Shown piece after piece: positions 17,484-25,811 of a stretch of DNA of 64,000 nt. Source of the stretch: Proteobacteria bacterium UBA981 (GTDB lineage Bacteria; Pseudomonadota; Gammaproteobacteria; Ga0077536). Under the pieces are notes generated by a model, which was not told the origin of the DNA, made no database searches, and worked only from the letters and a program-made list of their open reading frames with translations. The position numbers were made by a program, and so were the translations under genes. Where the stretch lies: positions 1 through 64,000 of the forward strand of contig DBBP01000031.1 of NCBI GenBank assembly GCA_002292285.1, in the 5' to 3' direction. Each line of letters begins with the position of its first letter. Positions within the stretch are counted from its first letter, which is position 1.

Positions 17484-18212
17484 ATGAAACTCCAATATTT
17501 CTCAGACATCCATCTCGAATTCGGTCCCATGCAGGCCGCGGCCCCTGATGCCGACGTGATCGTGGCTGCCGGCGACATTGATGTCGGTACGGCAGGCGTC
17601 GAATGGCTCATCGAGAGCGGCAAGCCGACCATCTACGTGGCCGGCAATCACGAGTATTACGGCGGCGAGATTGGGGACGTTCAGCGCGCTATTCGCGCTG
17701 CAGCCAGAGGCACCAACGTTTACTACCTCGAACGCGAGGCACGCATCATCGGCGACGTGCGTTTCCTGGGCGCGACCCTGTGGACTGATTTCATGGGCGA
17801 CAATCGCGAACTGATGGCAACGCTGAAAGACCACATGAACGATTATCAACAGATTCATTGTGGCGAGCGCTTGCTGGAACCAAACGACCTGGCGCAATTC
17901 AATCTTCATACGCGCGCCTGGCTCGAGAAGGAATTGAGTCACCCCTTTGCCGGCAAAACAGTAATCGTCACGCACCACGCCCCTCTGTTTGCGAGCTGGC
18001 GTTCGACGAATAGTCCGATGTTCAAAGGTGCTTATTGCAATGACCTAAGCGCGCTCATCCTCCAATACCCAATTGACTTGTGGATCCACGGGCACGTGCA
18101 TGCGCGCTCAGACTATCGTGCCAACGAATTGCGCGTGGTCTGCAACCCGCGCGGCTACGACGGCTACCAACTCGTCGACGGCTTTGACAATGCGCGCGTG
18201 ATCGAGCTGTAG
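17484..18212 (+). CDS. Calcineurin-like metallophosphoesterase
   Basis: The 242-residue protein has all the metal-binding blocks of the family: YFSDIHLEF, AAGDIDVG, AGNHEYYGG, VTHHAPL and WIHGHVHAR. A two-metal phosphoesterase centre is therefore expected. The frame opens 75 codons upstream within the hydrolase gene, but the ATG at 17484 places the first metal motif at the normal N-terminal position. The substrate cannot be named; related proteins are often annotated only as serine/threonine phosphatase-like. Confidence 0.87.
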   Translation: MKLQYFSDIHLEFGPMQAAAPDADVIVAAGDIDVGTAGVEWLIESGKPTIYVAGNHEYYGGEIGDVQRAIRAAARGTNVYYLEREARIIGDVRFLGATLWTDFMGDNRELMATLKDHMNDYQQIHCGERLLEPNDLAQFNLHTRAWLEKELSHPFAGKTVIVTHHAPLFASWRSTNSPMFKGAYCNDLSALILQYPIDLWIHGHVHARSDYRANELRVVCNPRGYDGYQLVDGFDNARVIEL

Positions 18213-18307
18213 TGGCTGCGCTGCGCGTGCCTGTGACAGCGGCGTAATGGACCGCAATATTGCTGTGCTAGCATGGCGCGGCGTTAAGATTCGAGCAGCA
18301 CTTTGAT

Positions 18308-18649
18308 ATGACATCGGGCACAAAAACCTACCGCGTTAGCTTTCATAACCAAGGGAAAATCTACGAGATTTACGCCAAGAGCGTCCATCAGAGCGCGTTG
18401 TTCGGATTTATCGAGGTCGAGGAAATAGTCTTCGGAGAAAAATCGTCGTTGTTGGTGGATCCCTCAGAGGAACACCTGAAGACAGAGTTCGCCGGTGTCA
18501 GCCGTACTTATCTGCCGATGCATGCGGTGGTGCGAATTGATGAGGTTGAAAAGACCGGGCACAGCAAAATCACCGAGCGCCCCGATGGTGATGGTAATGT
18601 CACCCCTTTTCCGGTCTTTACGCCTGGCCAGGGAACGACGAAATCCTGA
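18308..18649 (+). CDS. DUF1820 family protein
   Basis: This is a short soluble protein of 113 residues with the family-like start YRVSFHNQGKIYEIYAK and the segment FIEVEEIVFGEKSSLLVDP. Its C-terminus is polar and probably disordered. DUF1820 proteins are common in gammaproteobacteria and have no established role. The stop codon lies at the start of the next frame, so it is probably transcribed with the exported protein gene downstream. Confidence 0.8.
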   Translation: MTSGTKTYRVSFHNQGKIYEIYAKSVHQSALFGFIEVEEIVFGEKSSLLVDPSEEHLKTEFAGVSRTYLPMHAVVRIDEVEKTGHSKITERPDGDGNVTPFPVFTPGQGTTKS

Positions 18650-18702
18650 TTCTCGCGAAAATTTCACGGCTACCTCACACCGCCTGGCCCGCCGTCCTGC
18701 TC

Positions 18703-19185
18703 ATGTTTTCGACGACCCTGTTCCATCAGCAAGTCGCCGGGGCGGCGTGGCAACTTGAAGAGGAGTCACAGTCCGGTGGTGTAGCCCACGCGCGTGTCGA
18801 CAATGAAGACGACGAATCGTTGCAGGTCCATCGGGCAGGCGACCGCGTAGTGCTGGAATTCACGGCGAATGTCCCGCAAGGGCTGATTCGAAGCAGCTGT
18901 CCGACCTTCCAGATCGACAACCGCTCGCCACAACACTTTTTTACCAGCGGCGCCGACTGCCAAGTGGATGGCGCAACGGCGCGCTACGATGTCAGCGTTC
19001 TGGTCAACGATAGGACCGTTTCACTGGTTTTATACCGGCTGATTAATGGCTCGCGGGTGTATTTTCGCTACCTCACTCCCGACGGCAGCTATCATCAAAG
19101 CGTCTTTTCCCTCAGCCAATCGAAACAGGCCTTGCTCGGCGCATTGGGGGGCACCGTCGAGGTCGATCCCGGAGTCGCGGAGTGA
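18703..19185 (+). CDS. Hypothetical exported protein
   Basis: I do not recognise a family. From the ATG the protein has 160 residues and a short hydrophobic start. The same frame runs open upstream to about 18646, and that extension (AKISRLPHTAWPAVLLMF) adds a basic stretch before the hydrophobic core, completing a good signal peptide ending AGAA. No standard start codon exists there; only CTG at 18646 or ATT at 18649, with an AGGGA about 11 bases before. A non-standard start is therefore possible. The mature part has two cysteines (in SSCPTF and ADCQVD) that may form a disulfide. The end overlaps the next gene as GTGA. Confidence 0.65.
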   Translation: MFSTTLFHQQVAGAAWQLEEESQSGGVAHARVDNEDDESLQVHRAGDRVVLEFTANVPQGLIRSSCPTFQIDNRSPQHFFTSGADCQVDGATARYDVSVLVNDRTVSLVLYRLINGSRVYFRYLTPDGSYHQSVFSLSQSKQALLGALGGTVEVDPGVAE

Positions 19186-20327
19186 GTAAGCTGGAAGTTC
19201 GTATCCTTGATTCGCTGGCGGACGTGTCAAGCGAACAATGGGACCAACTTGCAGGCGCTGATCCATTTCTACAGCATGGTTTCCTGCACGGTCTTGAGGC
19301 CACCAATTGTCTCACCCCGCAGGGTTGGTATCCGCAGCATCTGGCCGTGTTCGACGAAGATAAGCTGTGCGGCGCGATGCCATTGTATGTACGCGACAAT
19401 TCCTACGGTGAGTTTGTCTTCGATTGGAGTTGGGCAGACGCGTTCCAGCGCGCCGGTGGCAACTACTATCCCAAGTTGGTGACCGCTGTGCCGTTCTCAC
19501 CCGTCGCGGGGCGCCGCTTGCTGGTTGATCCACGCTCGCCCACTGCCGACGCAACCGCCGCGGCGATGGTGGCGGCCGGCGTGAAGGCGTGTGCGGACAA
19601 TAAACTGTCGTCGTGGCACTGTTTGTTCCCTCACCCGGACGAGTTACAGCATTTCGAGAGCGCGGGACTTCATGCGCGGCTCGGTTGTCAATATCAGTGG
19701 TTTAACGACGACTTTCAGGACTTCGACGATTTTTTACAGCGTCTGACCTCCAAGAAACGCAAGCAAATCAAGCGTGAGCGACGCCGAGTTGTTGAACAGG
19801 ACATCGCTATCGAAACCTGCGTCGGCGACGCGATCAGTGCCGAGCAATGGTCGATATTCCATCGCTTTTATTGCTCAACGTTTCACCGCAAATGGGGCGA
19901 ACCCCGCCTGACCGAAGAATTTTTTCAGACCCTTAACGAGCGCCTCCCCGGGGCACCGGTGTTAATTCTCGCGCGCGCCGAGGGGGAGTATGTCGCGGGC
20001 GCGTTTGCGCTGCAGGGAGGCGATACTTTATACGGCCGACACTGGGGTTGTAGTGGCCGCCACGACAACCTGCATTTTGAGCTGTGCTATTACCAGACCA
20101 TTGATTTTTGCATCAAACGTGGCCTCAAGCGGCTCGATGCGGGAGCCCAGGGCGAGCATAAATTGGCGCGCGGTTTTGTACCTGTCAAAACCTGGTCGAT
20201 GCATTGGATTGAGGATGATGGATTTCGCCGCGCAGTAAACGATTTTCTCGCCCAGGAACGTACCGCGCTCGACCAGTACATCGACAGTCTGGGCGGTCAC
20301 GTCGCATTCCGACAACCCGACTTATGA
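19182..20327 (+). CDS. GNAT/FemAB-like N-acyltransferase (DUF482 type)
   Basis: The 381-residue protein starts at a GTG that overlaps the preceding stop by four bases. The N-terminal half contains DPFLQHGFLHGLEATNC and FDWSWADAFQRAGGNYYPK, and the C-terminal half has LYGRHWGCSGRHDNLHFELC and LDAGAQGEHKLARGF. These are the conserved blocks of the DUF482 group, which belongs to the acyl-CoA N-acyltransferase superfamily and has been described loosely as related to peptidoglycan-type aminoacyl transfer. It lies directly upstream of two N-end-rule aminoacyltransferases of the same fold. Its substrate is unknown. Confidence 0.82.
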   Translation: MSKLEVRILDSLADVSSEQWDQLAGADPFLQHGFLHGLEATNCLTPQGWYPQHLAVFDEDKLCGAMPLYVRDNSYGEFVFDWSWADAFQRAGGNYYPKLVTAVPFSPVAGRRLLVDPRSPTADATAAAMVAAGVKACADNKLSSWHCLFPHPDELQHFESAGLHARLGCQYQWFNDDFQDFDDFLQRLTSKKRKQIKRERRRVVEQDIAIETCVGDAISAEQWSIFHRFYCSTFHRKWGEPRLTEEFFQTLNERLPGAPVLILARAEGEYVAGAFALQGGDTLYGRHWGCSGRHDNLHFELCYYQTIDFCIKRGLKRLDAGAQGEHKLARGFVPVKTWSMHWIEDDGFRRAVNDFLAQERTALDQYIDSLGGHVAFRQPDL

Positions 20328-20353
20328 GGCCGGGCGCGGGCCAATAATCGACG

Positions 20354-21076
20354 ATGGATGCGCTCGATCAGACCAACTCGCTGTACTGGGTCGCTGATCG
20401 CCGCCTCGCTACAGACTTCCCCCCGACCAGCCATGCGCTCGACGACCCGCCCGGGCTCCTCGCCGCAGGTGGCGACCTGAGTCCCGGGCGTCTGCAGAGC
20501 GCGTATCGCCTGGGCATATTTCCGTGGTTTTCGCCAGACCAGCCAGTGCTCTGGTGGTCGCCCGATCCGCGCGTTGTCATTACCCCGGGAAAGATGCATA
20601 TCTCGCGCAGCCTGGCGCGAACGATCCGCAGAGCGCGTTTCGAAATCCGCTGGGACTACGATTTCGCGGGGACCGTCGATGCGTGTGCCGCCCCGCGTGA
20701 CGGGCAGAGCGGCACCTGGATCACAGCACAAATGCGCGACGCTTATGTCGCGTTACACGAAATAGGTATCGCGCATTCGATGGAGTGCTGGAGCAACGGT
20801 GAACTATGCGGCGGCGTGTATGGCGTGGCGATGGGGCAGGTTTTTTTCGGAGAATCGATGTTCAGCAAGCAACGTGATGCGTCCAAGGTCGCGCTCGCTG
20901 CACTGTCTTCGCACTTGTACGAGTGGGGCTACGTGCTGCTTGATTGCCAGATCGAAAACCCTCATTTGATGAGTCTTGGTGCGCGCAACATCAGTCGCTT
21001 CGATTTCGAATCAATCTTGCAGCGCCACGTCGATCAGGCACCAAGTTCATCAGCGTGGACGATTGTCAGTGAATGA
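20354..21076 (+). CDS. aat: Leucyl/phenylalanyl-tRNA--protein transferase
   Basis: Aat adds Leu or Phe to the N-terminus of proteins beginning with Lys or Arg, marking them for ClpAP through ClpS. The 240-residue protein carries GLLAAGGDLSPGRL, FPWFSPDQPVLWWSPDPR, and VYGVAMGQVFFGESMFS, all hallmark blocks. Its end overlaps the bpt start by four bases, so the two N-end-rule enzymes are made together. Confidence 0.96.
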   Translation: MDALDQTNSLYWVADRRLATDFPPTSHALDDPPGLLAAGGDLSPGRLQSAYRLGIFPWFSPDQPVLWWSPDPRVVITPGKMHISRSLARTIRRARFEIRWDYDFAGTVDACAAPRDGQSGTWITAQMRDAYVALHEIGIAHSMECWSNGELCGGVYGVAMGQVFFGESMFSKQRDASKVALAALSSHLYEWGYVLLDCQIENPHLMSLGARNISRFDFESILQRHVDQAPSSSAWTIVSE

Positions 21077-21792
21077 CTCGCCACCACCCCCGCGCCTGGG
21101 ATTTTTCTCGTCGCCTCCGCACAAGTGCGGGTACCTACCCGATCGCGACCACCCTGTTTGCCGACCCCCGTATCACCCTCACCACCGACACCTATCGCTT
21201 TTTATCGGAGCGCGGTTTTCGGCGCAGCGGCGTGCATGTCTACCGTCCTCATTGCGTCGGTTGTTCAGCGTGTATTGCTGTTCGCGTTGTCGTCGACGAG
21301 TTTAGCCCGCGTCGCAAACATCGCCGCACAATCGCTCAGAATGCCGATATAGAAGTGCACAGAATCACACCAACCTACAACGACGAACACTTTCGGTTGT
21401 ACGAAAAGTACCTGCAGTGGCGACATGCGGATTCGCAAACCGAAGCGACCGATCCGGGCGCTTACATGAGCTTTCTGACTGCCGCGTGGTGCGACACAAC
21501 GTTCGTGGAATTCCGGCTCGCTCAGGAATTAGTTGCGGTCGCGGTTGTGGACCAACTCGGCGATGCCCTGTCTTCAGTCTACACATTCTTCTCGCCCGAC
21601 TATCCGCAACGCAGCCTCGGCCGGTTCGCTGTACTCAAGCAAATTGAGTGGGCGCGTGCGGCCGGCTTACGCTGGGTTTACCTCGGTTACTGGGTCTCCG
21701 CGTGCAAGAAAATGAGCTACAAGAACGAGTACGCACCGATTGAGTACTTCCGCGATGGCGACTGGCACGCTGCGCCAGACGATGACGCATGA
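21073..21792 (+). CDS. bpt: Aspartate/glutamate leucyltransferase
   Basis: Bpt adds leucine to proteins starting with Asp or Glu in the bacterial N-end-rule pathway and is related to eukaryotic ATE1. The 239-residue protein has the N-terminal cysteine-containing block HCVGCSACIAVRV and the C-terminal block YLGYWVSACKKMSYKNEYAP, typical of the family. It pairs with aat upstream and infA downstream, a conserved gammaproteobacterial order. Confidence 0.95.
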   Translation: MTRHHPRAWDFSRRLRTSAGTYPIATTLFADPRITLTTDTYRFLSERGFRRSGVHVYRPHCVGCSACIAVRVVVDEFSPRRKHRRTIAQNADIEVHRITPTYNDEHFRLYEKYLQWRHADSQTEATDPGAYMSFLTAAWCDTTFVEFRLAQELVAVAVVDQLGDALSSVYTFFSPDYPQRSLGRFAVLKQIEWARAAGLRWVYLGYWVSACKKMSYKNEYAPIEYFRDGDWHAAPDDDA

Positions 21793-21941
21793 TCCCGATG
21801 TCGTCCGGGCAAACTCGCACGGGCCGTGTCCCACCTTGAATCAATCTTTGCCGCTGCACGCCGTTTAGGGCACAATTGCGCGCTCTCGCGCCGCCCCCAA
21901 TCAGGTGGGCGCAGCACATGCAGGAATCATTGCGGCGGTTT

Positions 21942-22160
21942 ATGGCTAAAGAAGAACACATCGAAATGCAGGGCACGATCATTGAGACGTTGCCTAACAC
22001 CATGTTCCGGGTTGAGCTGGAAAACGGCCACGTTGTCATCGCCCACATCTCGGGCAAGATGCGCAAGAACTACATTCGTATCCTGACTGGCGACGCGGTG
22101 ACTGTCGAACTCACGCCTTACGACCTTTCAAAGGGCCGCATCACCTACCGCGCTCGCTGA
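21942..22160 (+). CDS. infA: Translation initiation factor IF-1
   Basis: IF-1 is a 72-residue OB-fold protein that binds the ribosomal A site during initiation. The sequence MAKEEHIEMQGTIIETLPN, the segment FRVELENGHVVIAHISGK and the end DLSKGRITYRAR are unmistakable. The frame is open 22 codons upstream, but the ATG at 21942 gives the standard N-terminus. It is followed by a convergent phosphatase gene. Confidence 0.97.
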   Translation: MAKEEHIEMQGTIIETLPNTMFRVELENGHVVIAHISGKMRKNYIRILTGDAVTVELTPYDLSKGRITYRAR

Positions 22161-22247
22161 GCGGCCGGCGGTTGTCTGCACAGCGACCGGGCCGATTAGT
22201 GGCGATCGTTTTCGCCTGTTCCGCGCGTTAGCAGTCTAAGCGGGCGC

Positions 22248-22715
22248 CTAGCGACTTTCAGTCTGGAGCTGCTCAAGCAGGCAGCGAACGCCCGCCGCAA
22301 TGTCGGCGGCGGCCCGTTCATAGGCTTTGTTGGGCAGACCGTACGGGTCGTCCACTTCGATGCGATTTCCCAACGGCGATTCGAACAAGGTGATCTGACC
22401 CAGATAGGATGCCGGCGCAACGGCACTCAAATAATCGAGATGCCCGCAATCGAGCGCAATGATGCGGTCAAAGTTGGAAAAGTCTTCGCCGCACACCGCG
22501 CGCGAGCGCAACTGACTAATGTCCGCCCCGTAAGTCGCCGCTACTTCAATAGATTGTGCCTGCGGGGCGAGCCCAGCTTGCGCATAAATACCAGCCGAAT
22601 CACAACGCCAGCGCTGCTCGCATCCTGCCTCCTGGCTATATGCGGCAAAAAGTCCCTCAGCGGTCGGTGACCGACAAATATTGCCAGTACACACAAATAA
22701 TACGCTGTGGGTCAC
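22248..22715 (-). CDS. Low-molecular-weight protein-tyrosine phosphatase
   Basis: This is a cytoplasmic phosphatase of 155 residues. The P-loop C-x5-R-S lies at residues 9-16 (CTGNICRS), with the nucleophile Cys9 and Arg15. The general-acid loop is DDPYGLPNKAYE in the C-terminal third. Such enzymes often reverse the autophosphorylation of polysaccharide kinases (Wzb-type) but also act more broadly. The gene follows kdsB, three bases after its stop codon, so it belongs to the envelope block exbBD-lpxK-trm112-kdsB. Confidence 0.92.
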   Translation of the reverse strand: MTHSVLFVCTGNICRSPTAEGLFAAYSQEAGCEQRWRCDSAGIYAQAGLAPQAQSIEVAATYGADISQLRSRAVCGEDFSNFDRIIALDCGHLDYLSAVAPASYLGQITLFESPLGNRIEVDDPYGLPNKAYERAAADIAAGVRCLLEQLQTESR

Positions 22716-22718
22716 CTC

Positions 22719-23459
22719 CTAACTCGCCCGCAAACGCGCCAAATCAGCCGCCGTATCCACGCCAATACCGCACACTTGCGCTGCATCCGGCACGTCAATC
22801 ACAGCGCCGTGTGCGAGAGCACGCAATTGCTCCAAAGCTTCGATGCGTTCCAAATCCGCCATCGGCATCGCGACAAATCGGCCAAGAAAGGCCACGCGGT
22901 AGGCGTAAATCCCGACGTGGCGACGGTAACTATCGAGCTCGCTGACCGTCGACCCGCGCGCAAAGTTGTCCCGCTCCCAAGGAATGCTGGCGCGCGAGAA
23001 ATAAAGCGCGCGTGCGCGGTTGTCACGCACAACCTTGACGACATTGGGATCGAAGACATCAGCCTCAGCGAGCGGTTCACAGACTGTCGCGATGTCACAG
23101 CCACCGTCAGCGACACATTCTGCGACCTGGCGAATTACGGCCGCCGGCATTTGTGGTTCGTCACCCTGGACATTCACGATGATCGTTTCAGGCGCTTCCT
23201 GGCGCTGACGAACGGCGTCCGCAATCCGATCGGTTCCCGACGGTAAGGCCGGCGGTGTCATGCACACTGTGGCCCCGAGTTCCCGGGCCACGTCGGCAAT
23301 ACGTTCGTCATCGGTTGCGATGACAACCTCCTGCGCCCCGCTGTCACTACAGCGCCGATAAACGTGTTCGATAATCGGTCGCCCAGCCACCTCCAGTAAC
23401 AACTTCCCCGGTAGCCGCGTCGACGCATAGCGAGCGGGAATATAGACCTTGAAGATCAA
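22719..23459 (-). CDS. kdsB: 3-deoxy-manno-octulosonate cytidylyltransferase
   Basis: KdsB activates Kdo as CMP-Kdo for lipopolysaccharide inner-core synthesis. The 246-residue protein starts with the nucleotide-binding block VYIPARYASTRLPGKLL and has IIVNVQGDEPQMP, where the Asp binds Mg-CTP. A later block (RHVGIYAYRVAFLGRF) also fits the family. Its start overlaps the Trm112-like gene by four bases. lpxK upstream supplies the lipid A 4'-phosphate in the same pathway. Confidence 0.95.
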   Translation of the reverse strand: MIFKVYIPARYASTRLPGKLLLEVAGRPIIEHVYRRCSDSGAQEVVIATDDERIADVARELGATVCMTPPALPSGTDRIADAVRQRQEAPETIIVNVQGDEPQMPAAVIRQVAECVADGGCDIATVCEPLAEADVFDPNVVKVVRDNRARALYFSRASIPWERDNFARGSTVSELDSYRRHVGIYAYRVAFLGRFVAMPMADLERIEALEQLRALAHGAVIDVPDAAQVCGIGVDTAADLARLRAS

Positions 23460-23647
23460 CGACCGAGCTGCTCGACTTCCGCTTCGGTAAGCTCGCGCGC
23501 CTCGTCTTCCAGCATGACTGGGATATCGTCCCGGATGGGATAAGCCAGACGGGCGGATTTTGAGATTAACTCATGCTTATCCTTAGCGTAAATCAACGGC
23601 CCTTTGGTGACCGGGCAAACCAGCAAATCAAGTAGTTTCTTGTCCAT
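23456..23647 (-). CDS. Trm112/YcaR family small protein
   Basis: This short 63-residue protein begins MDKKLLDLLVCPVTKGPLIY and has the block LISKSARLAYPIRDDIPVML, the typical signature of bacterial Trm112-like proteins. Only one cysteine is present in the CPVTKGPL segment. These proteins lie between lpxK and kdsB in many gammaproteobacteria and are thought to assist methyltransferases, but the bacterial partner is unclear. The gene overlaps lpxK by 20 bases. Confidence 0.9.
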   Translation of the reverse strand: MDKKLLDLLVCPVTKGPLIYAKDKHELISKSARLAYPIRDDIPVMLEDEARELTEAEVEQLGR

Positions 23648-24638
23648 GCAATACCTTTTTCAAGAGGGTTTTCAGACGCCGTTCGAAAACCTCGGGGAGC
23701 TCTGCCTCAATCGGCACGTACCAGAACCGATCGTCGCACAGATGTTGGCATTTCACCGCATCCTTCTCCGTCATCACGATGGGAAGATCATCGCCGAAAT
23801 CGAAATCGGTGCTTACAAAATGATAGTGGTCCGGGAACGCGTGATGAGCGCAGCGCAAACCGTTTCTGCGCAACAGAGCGAAGAAACTCTGCGGATTTCC
23901 GATAGCAGCTACCGCATGTACGGTGCGCGGCGCAAAGGATTCAAATGGCACTGCCTCACCATTTCCGCTTAGTGGCTGCAGCGCAGAGGCGAGGTAACGC
24001 ATTGGAAACTCTCCCCGCGCAGCAATGCCGTTAGTGACGATCAAATCGACTTCGGACAATCGCGAGGCTGGTTCGCGTAGCGGTCCGGCCGGTAAGCCCA
24101 GGCCGTTGCCGAGTCTTCGTACGCCGTCCAAAACGCAGATTTCAATATCGCGCGCGAGTGCATAGTGCTGCAAACCATCATCGCCAACGATGATGTTGAC
24201 GTCAGAATGACGCAGCAGCGCCCGGATATCGTCAGCCCGATTCGGCCCTACCGCGACCGGTAAACCGGTGCGCCTGGCAATCACAATCGCCTCGTCCCCG
24301 ACCACAACCGGATCGCTGTCGGCGCGCACCTGTTGCGGCCACGACTTCGCCTTGCCCTGGTAGCCGCGCGCAACGATTCCAGGCTTGAATCCGTACTCGG
24401 CGAGGCGGTTCGCCAGCCAGATCACCAGCGGCGTTTTGCCGGTACCGCCAACCACGATGTTGCCGACGACGATAACTGGTAGCGGCGCGCGATAAACGTT
24501 CAGCAAGCGTGAACTGTAGACTGCGCGCCGAACCCACGCGATAGATCGGAACAACCAGGCGACCGGGAGCAGAACTGCGCTCACAGGATGGCGCCCGTAC
24601 CATATTTCCTCCAGTAGTTTGCGCGCCTTTGCTATCAC
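23628..24638 (-). CDS. lpxK: Tetraacyldisaccharide 4'-kinase
   Basis: LpxK phosphorylates the 4' position of the lipid A precursor at the inner membrane. The 336-residue protein has an N-terminal hydrophobic helix (residues about 18-35) and Walker A GGTGKTP after VIVVGNIVV near residues 60-70. The block DVNIIVGDDGLQHYALARDI carries the conserved catalytic Asp. It lies just downstream of exbBD and overlaps the trm112 gene. Confidence 0.95.
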   Translation of the reverse strand: MIAKARKLLEEIWYGRHPVSAVLLPVAWLFRSIAWVRRAVYSSRLLNVYRAPLPVIVVGNIVVGGTGKTPLVIWLANRLAEYGFKPGIVARGYQGKAKSWPQQVRADSDPVVVGDEAIVIARRTGLPVAVGPNRADDIRALLRHSDVNIIVGDDGLQHYALARDIEICVLDGVRRLGNGLGLPAGPLREPASRLSEVDLIVTNGIAARGEFPMRYLASALQPLSGNGEAVPFESFAPRTVHAVAAIGNPQSFFALLRRNGLRCAHHAFPDHYHFVSTDFDFGDDLPIVMTEKDAVKCQHLCDDRFWYVPIEAELPEVFERRLKTLLKKVLHGQETT

Positions 24639-24660
24639 CGGCGCCGAATAACCTGCGCGT

Positions 24661-25080
24661 TCATTTCTGGTCGTGCATCAGGGTAGGAAACGTCACGCGA
24701 TAGAGGCCGGCCTGTCGCGCAGCGTCCATCACATCGACAACATTTTGGTGTGTGGCAGCCGCATCGGCACTAATGATCACGACGGGATCTCCACCCTCCC
24801 CGCGCGCCTGTTCAAGCGCTTTTCGAATCGTCACGACCTGTGCGTTTATCAACGCCTGGTCATTCACGAAAATGCTTCCCTGACGGTCAATGGCGATTTC
24901 GATGCGGTCAACCAGGTCCTCGCGCAACTCTGCACTGGCCTGGGGCAGATTGACCTCAATCTCTGATTCCTTGACGAAAGTGGTCGACACCATAAAGAAG
25001 ATCAAGAGCAGGAATACGACATCAATCAACGGGGTCAGATTGATGTCAAGATCGCGATTAATCGGCGGGCGAAAGTTCAA
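24661..25080 (-). CDS. exbD: Biopolymer transport protein, ExbD/TolR family
   Basis: The predicted 139-residue protein has one N-terminal transmembrane helix containing the functional Asp (LTPLIDVVFLLLIFFMV) and a periplasmic domain. I chose the TTG at 25080. It gives the usual N-terminus (MNFRPPINRDLDINLTPL), and GGAGAA lies within the end of exbB just upstream. The ATG at 25143 would overlap the exbB gene by about 60 bases and add an unusual tail. Together with ExbB it forms a proton-driven motor. Its position before lpxK suggests an envelope role. Confidence 0.88.
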   Translation of the reverse strand: MNFRPPINRDLDINLTPLIDVVFLLLIFFMVSTTFVKESEIEVNLPQASAELREDLVDRIEIAIDRQGSIFVNDQALINAQVVTIRKALEQARGEGGDPVVIISADAAATHQNVVDVMDAARQAGLYRVTFPTLMHDQK

Positions 25081-25081
25081 C

Positions 25082-25741
25082 CTAGTTCTCCTCGCTGGCA
25101 GCGCGGGCGTTTTCCTGTTCGCGCTCACCGTGAAGCACTTCAACCAGCTTCAGCGCCTCCTGCTCCATGGAGACAACAAACCCTTCAACGCGACCAAGGA
25201 AGTAGCGGTAAAACATCAGCGTCGGAATGGCCACCGACAACCCCGCGGCAGTCGTGATCAAGGCCTCAGAAATACCGCCCGCAAGAACCGATGCGTCGCC
25301 GACCCCTTGGGCCGTGATCGCTGCAAAGACCTTGATCATGCCGATCACTGTGCCTAACAGCCCAAGTAGCGGTGCAATCGACGCAATCGTACCCAGCGTA
25401 TTCAGATAACGACTCAGTTCGTATATGACATGACGCCCGACCTCTTCAATGCTGTCTTTCATGACGATGCGATCGTGAGCGCGGTTAACGAGCCCGGCTG
25501 CGAGCACCCGCCCCAGCGGCGAACCGTCCCGCAACGCCTGAATGCGCTTGTCATCCAGCACACCTGCATTGGCCCACTGCCAGACCTGCGCGACCAGATT
25601 GTCGGGCGTGATCCGACGCGTTTGCAGCGTCCAGAAACGTTCAACGATAAGCGCTGTTGCGACCACGGAACACAGCAATATAGGTAACATCATCCAACCG
25701 CCGGCATTGACGAATATCAACACGAGTATCCAGTCTCCCAA
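25082..25741 (-). CDS. exbB: MotA/TolQ/ExbB proton channel family protein
   Basis: The 219-residue protein has three transmembrane segments: an N-terminal one (VNAGGWMMLPILLCSVVATA) and two around residues 105-175, with the family block TIASIAPLLGLLGTVIGMIK. It should form the pentameric channel that works with the ExbD-like protein encoded downstream. No TonB gene is close by, so the partner that uses the energy cannot be named. Confidence 0.9.
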   Translation of the reverse strand: MGDWILVLIFVNAGGWMMLPILLCSVVATALIVERFWTLQTRRITPDNLVAQVWQWANAGVLDDKRIQALRDGSPLGRVLAAGLVNRAHDRIVMKDSIEEVGRHVIYELSRYLNTLGTIASIAPLLGLLGTVIGMIKVFAAITAQGVGDASVLAGGISEALITTAAGLSVAIPTLMFYRYFLGRVEGFVVSMEQEALKLVEVLHGEREQENARAASEEN

Positions 25742-25811
25742 GATTGGCTGCGCCTGAATCGGCGTGCGCAGACATTACCAAACCGAGTCAACAGCCGAAA
25801 GTAGCGGGCGA

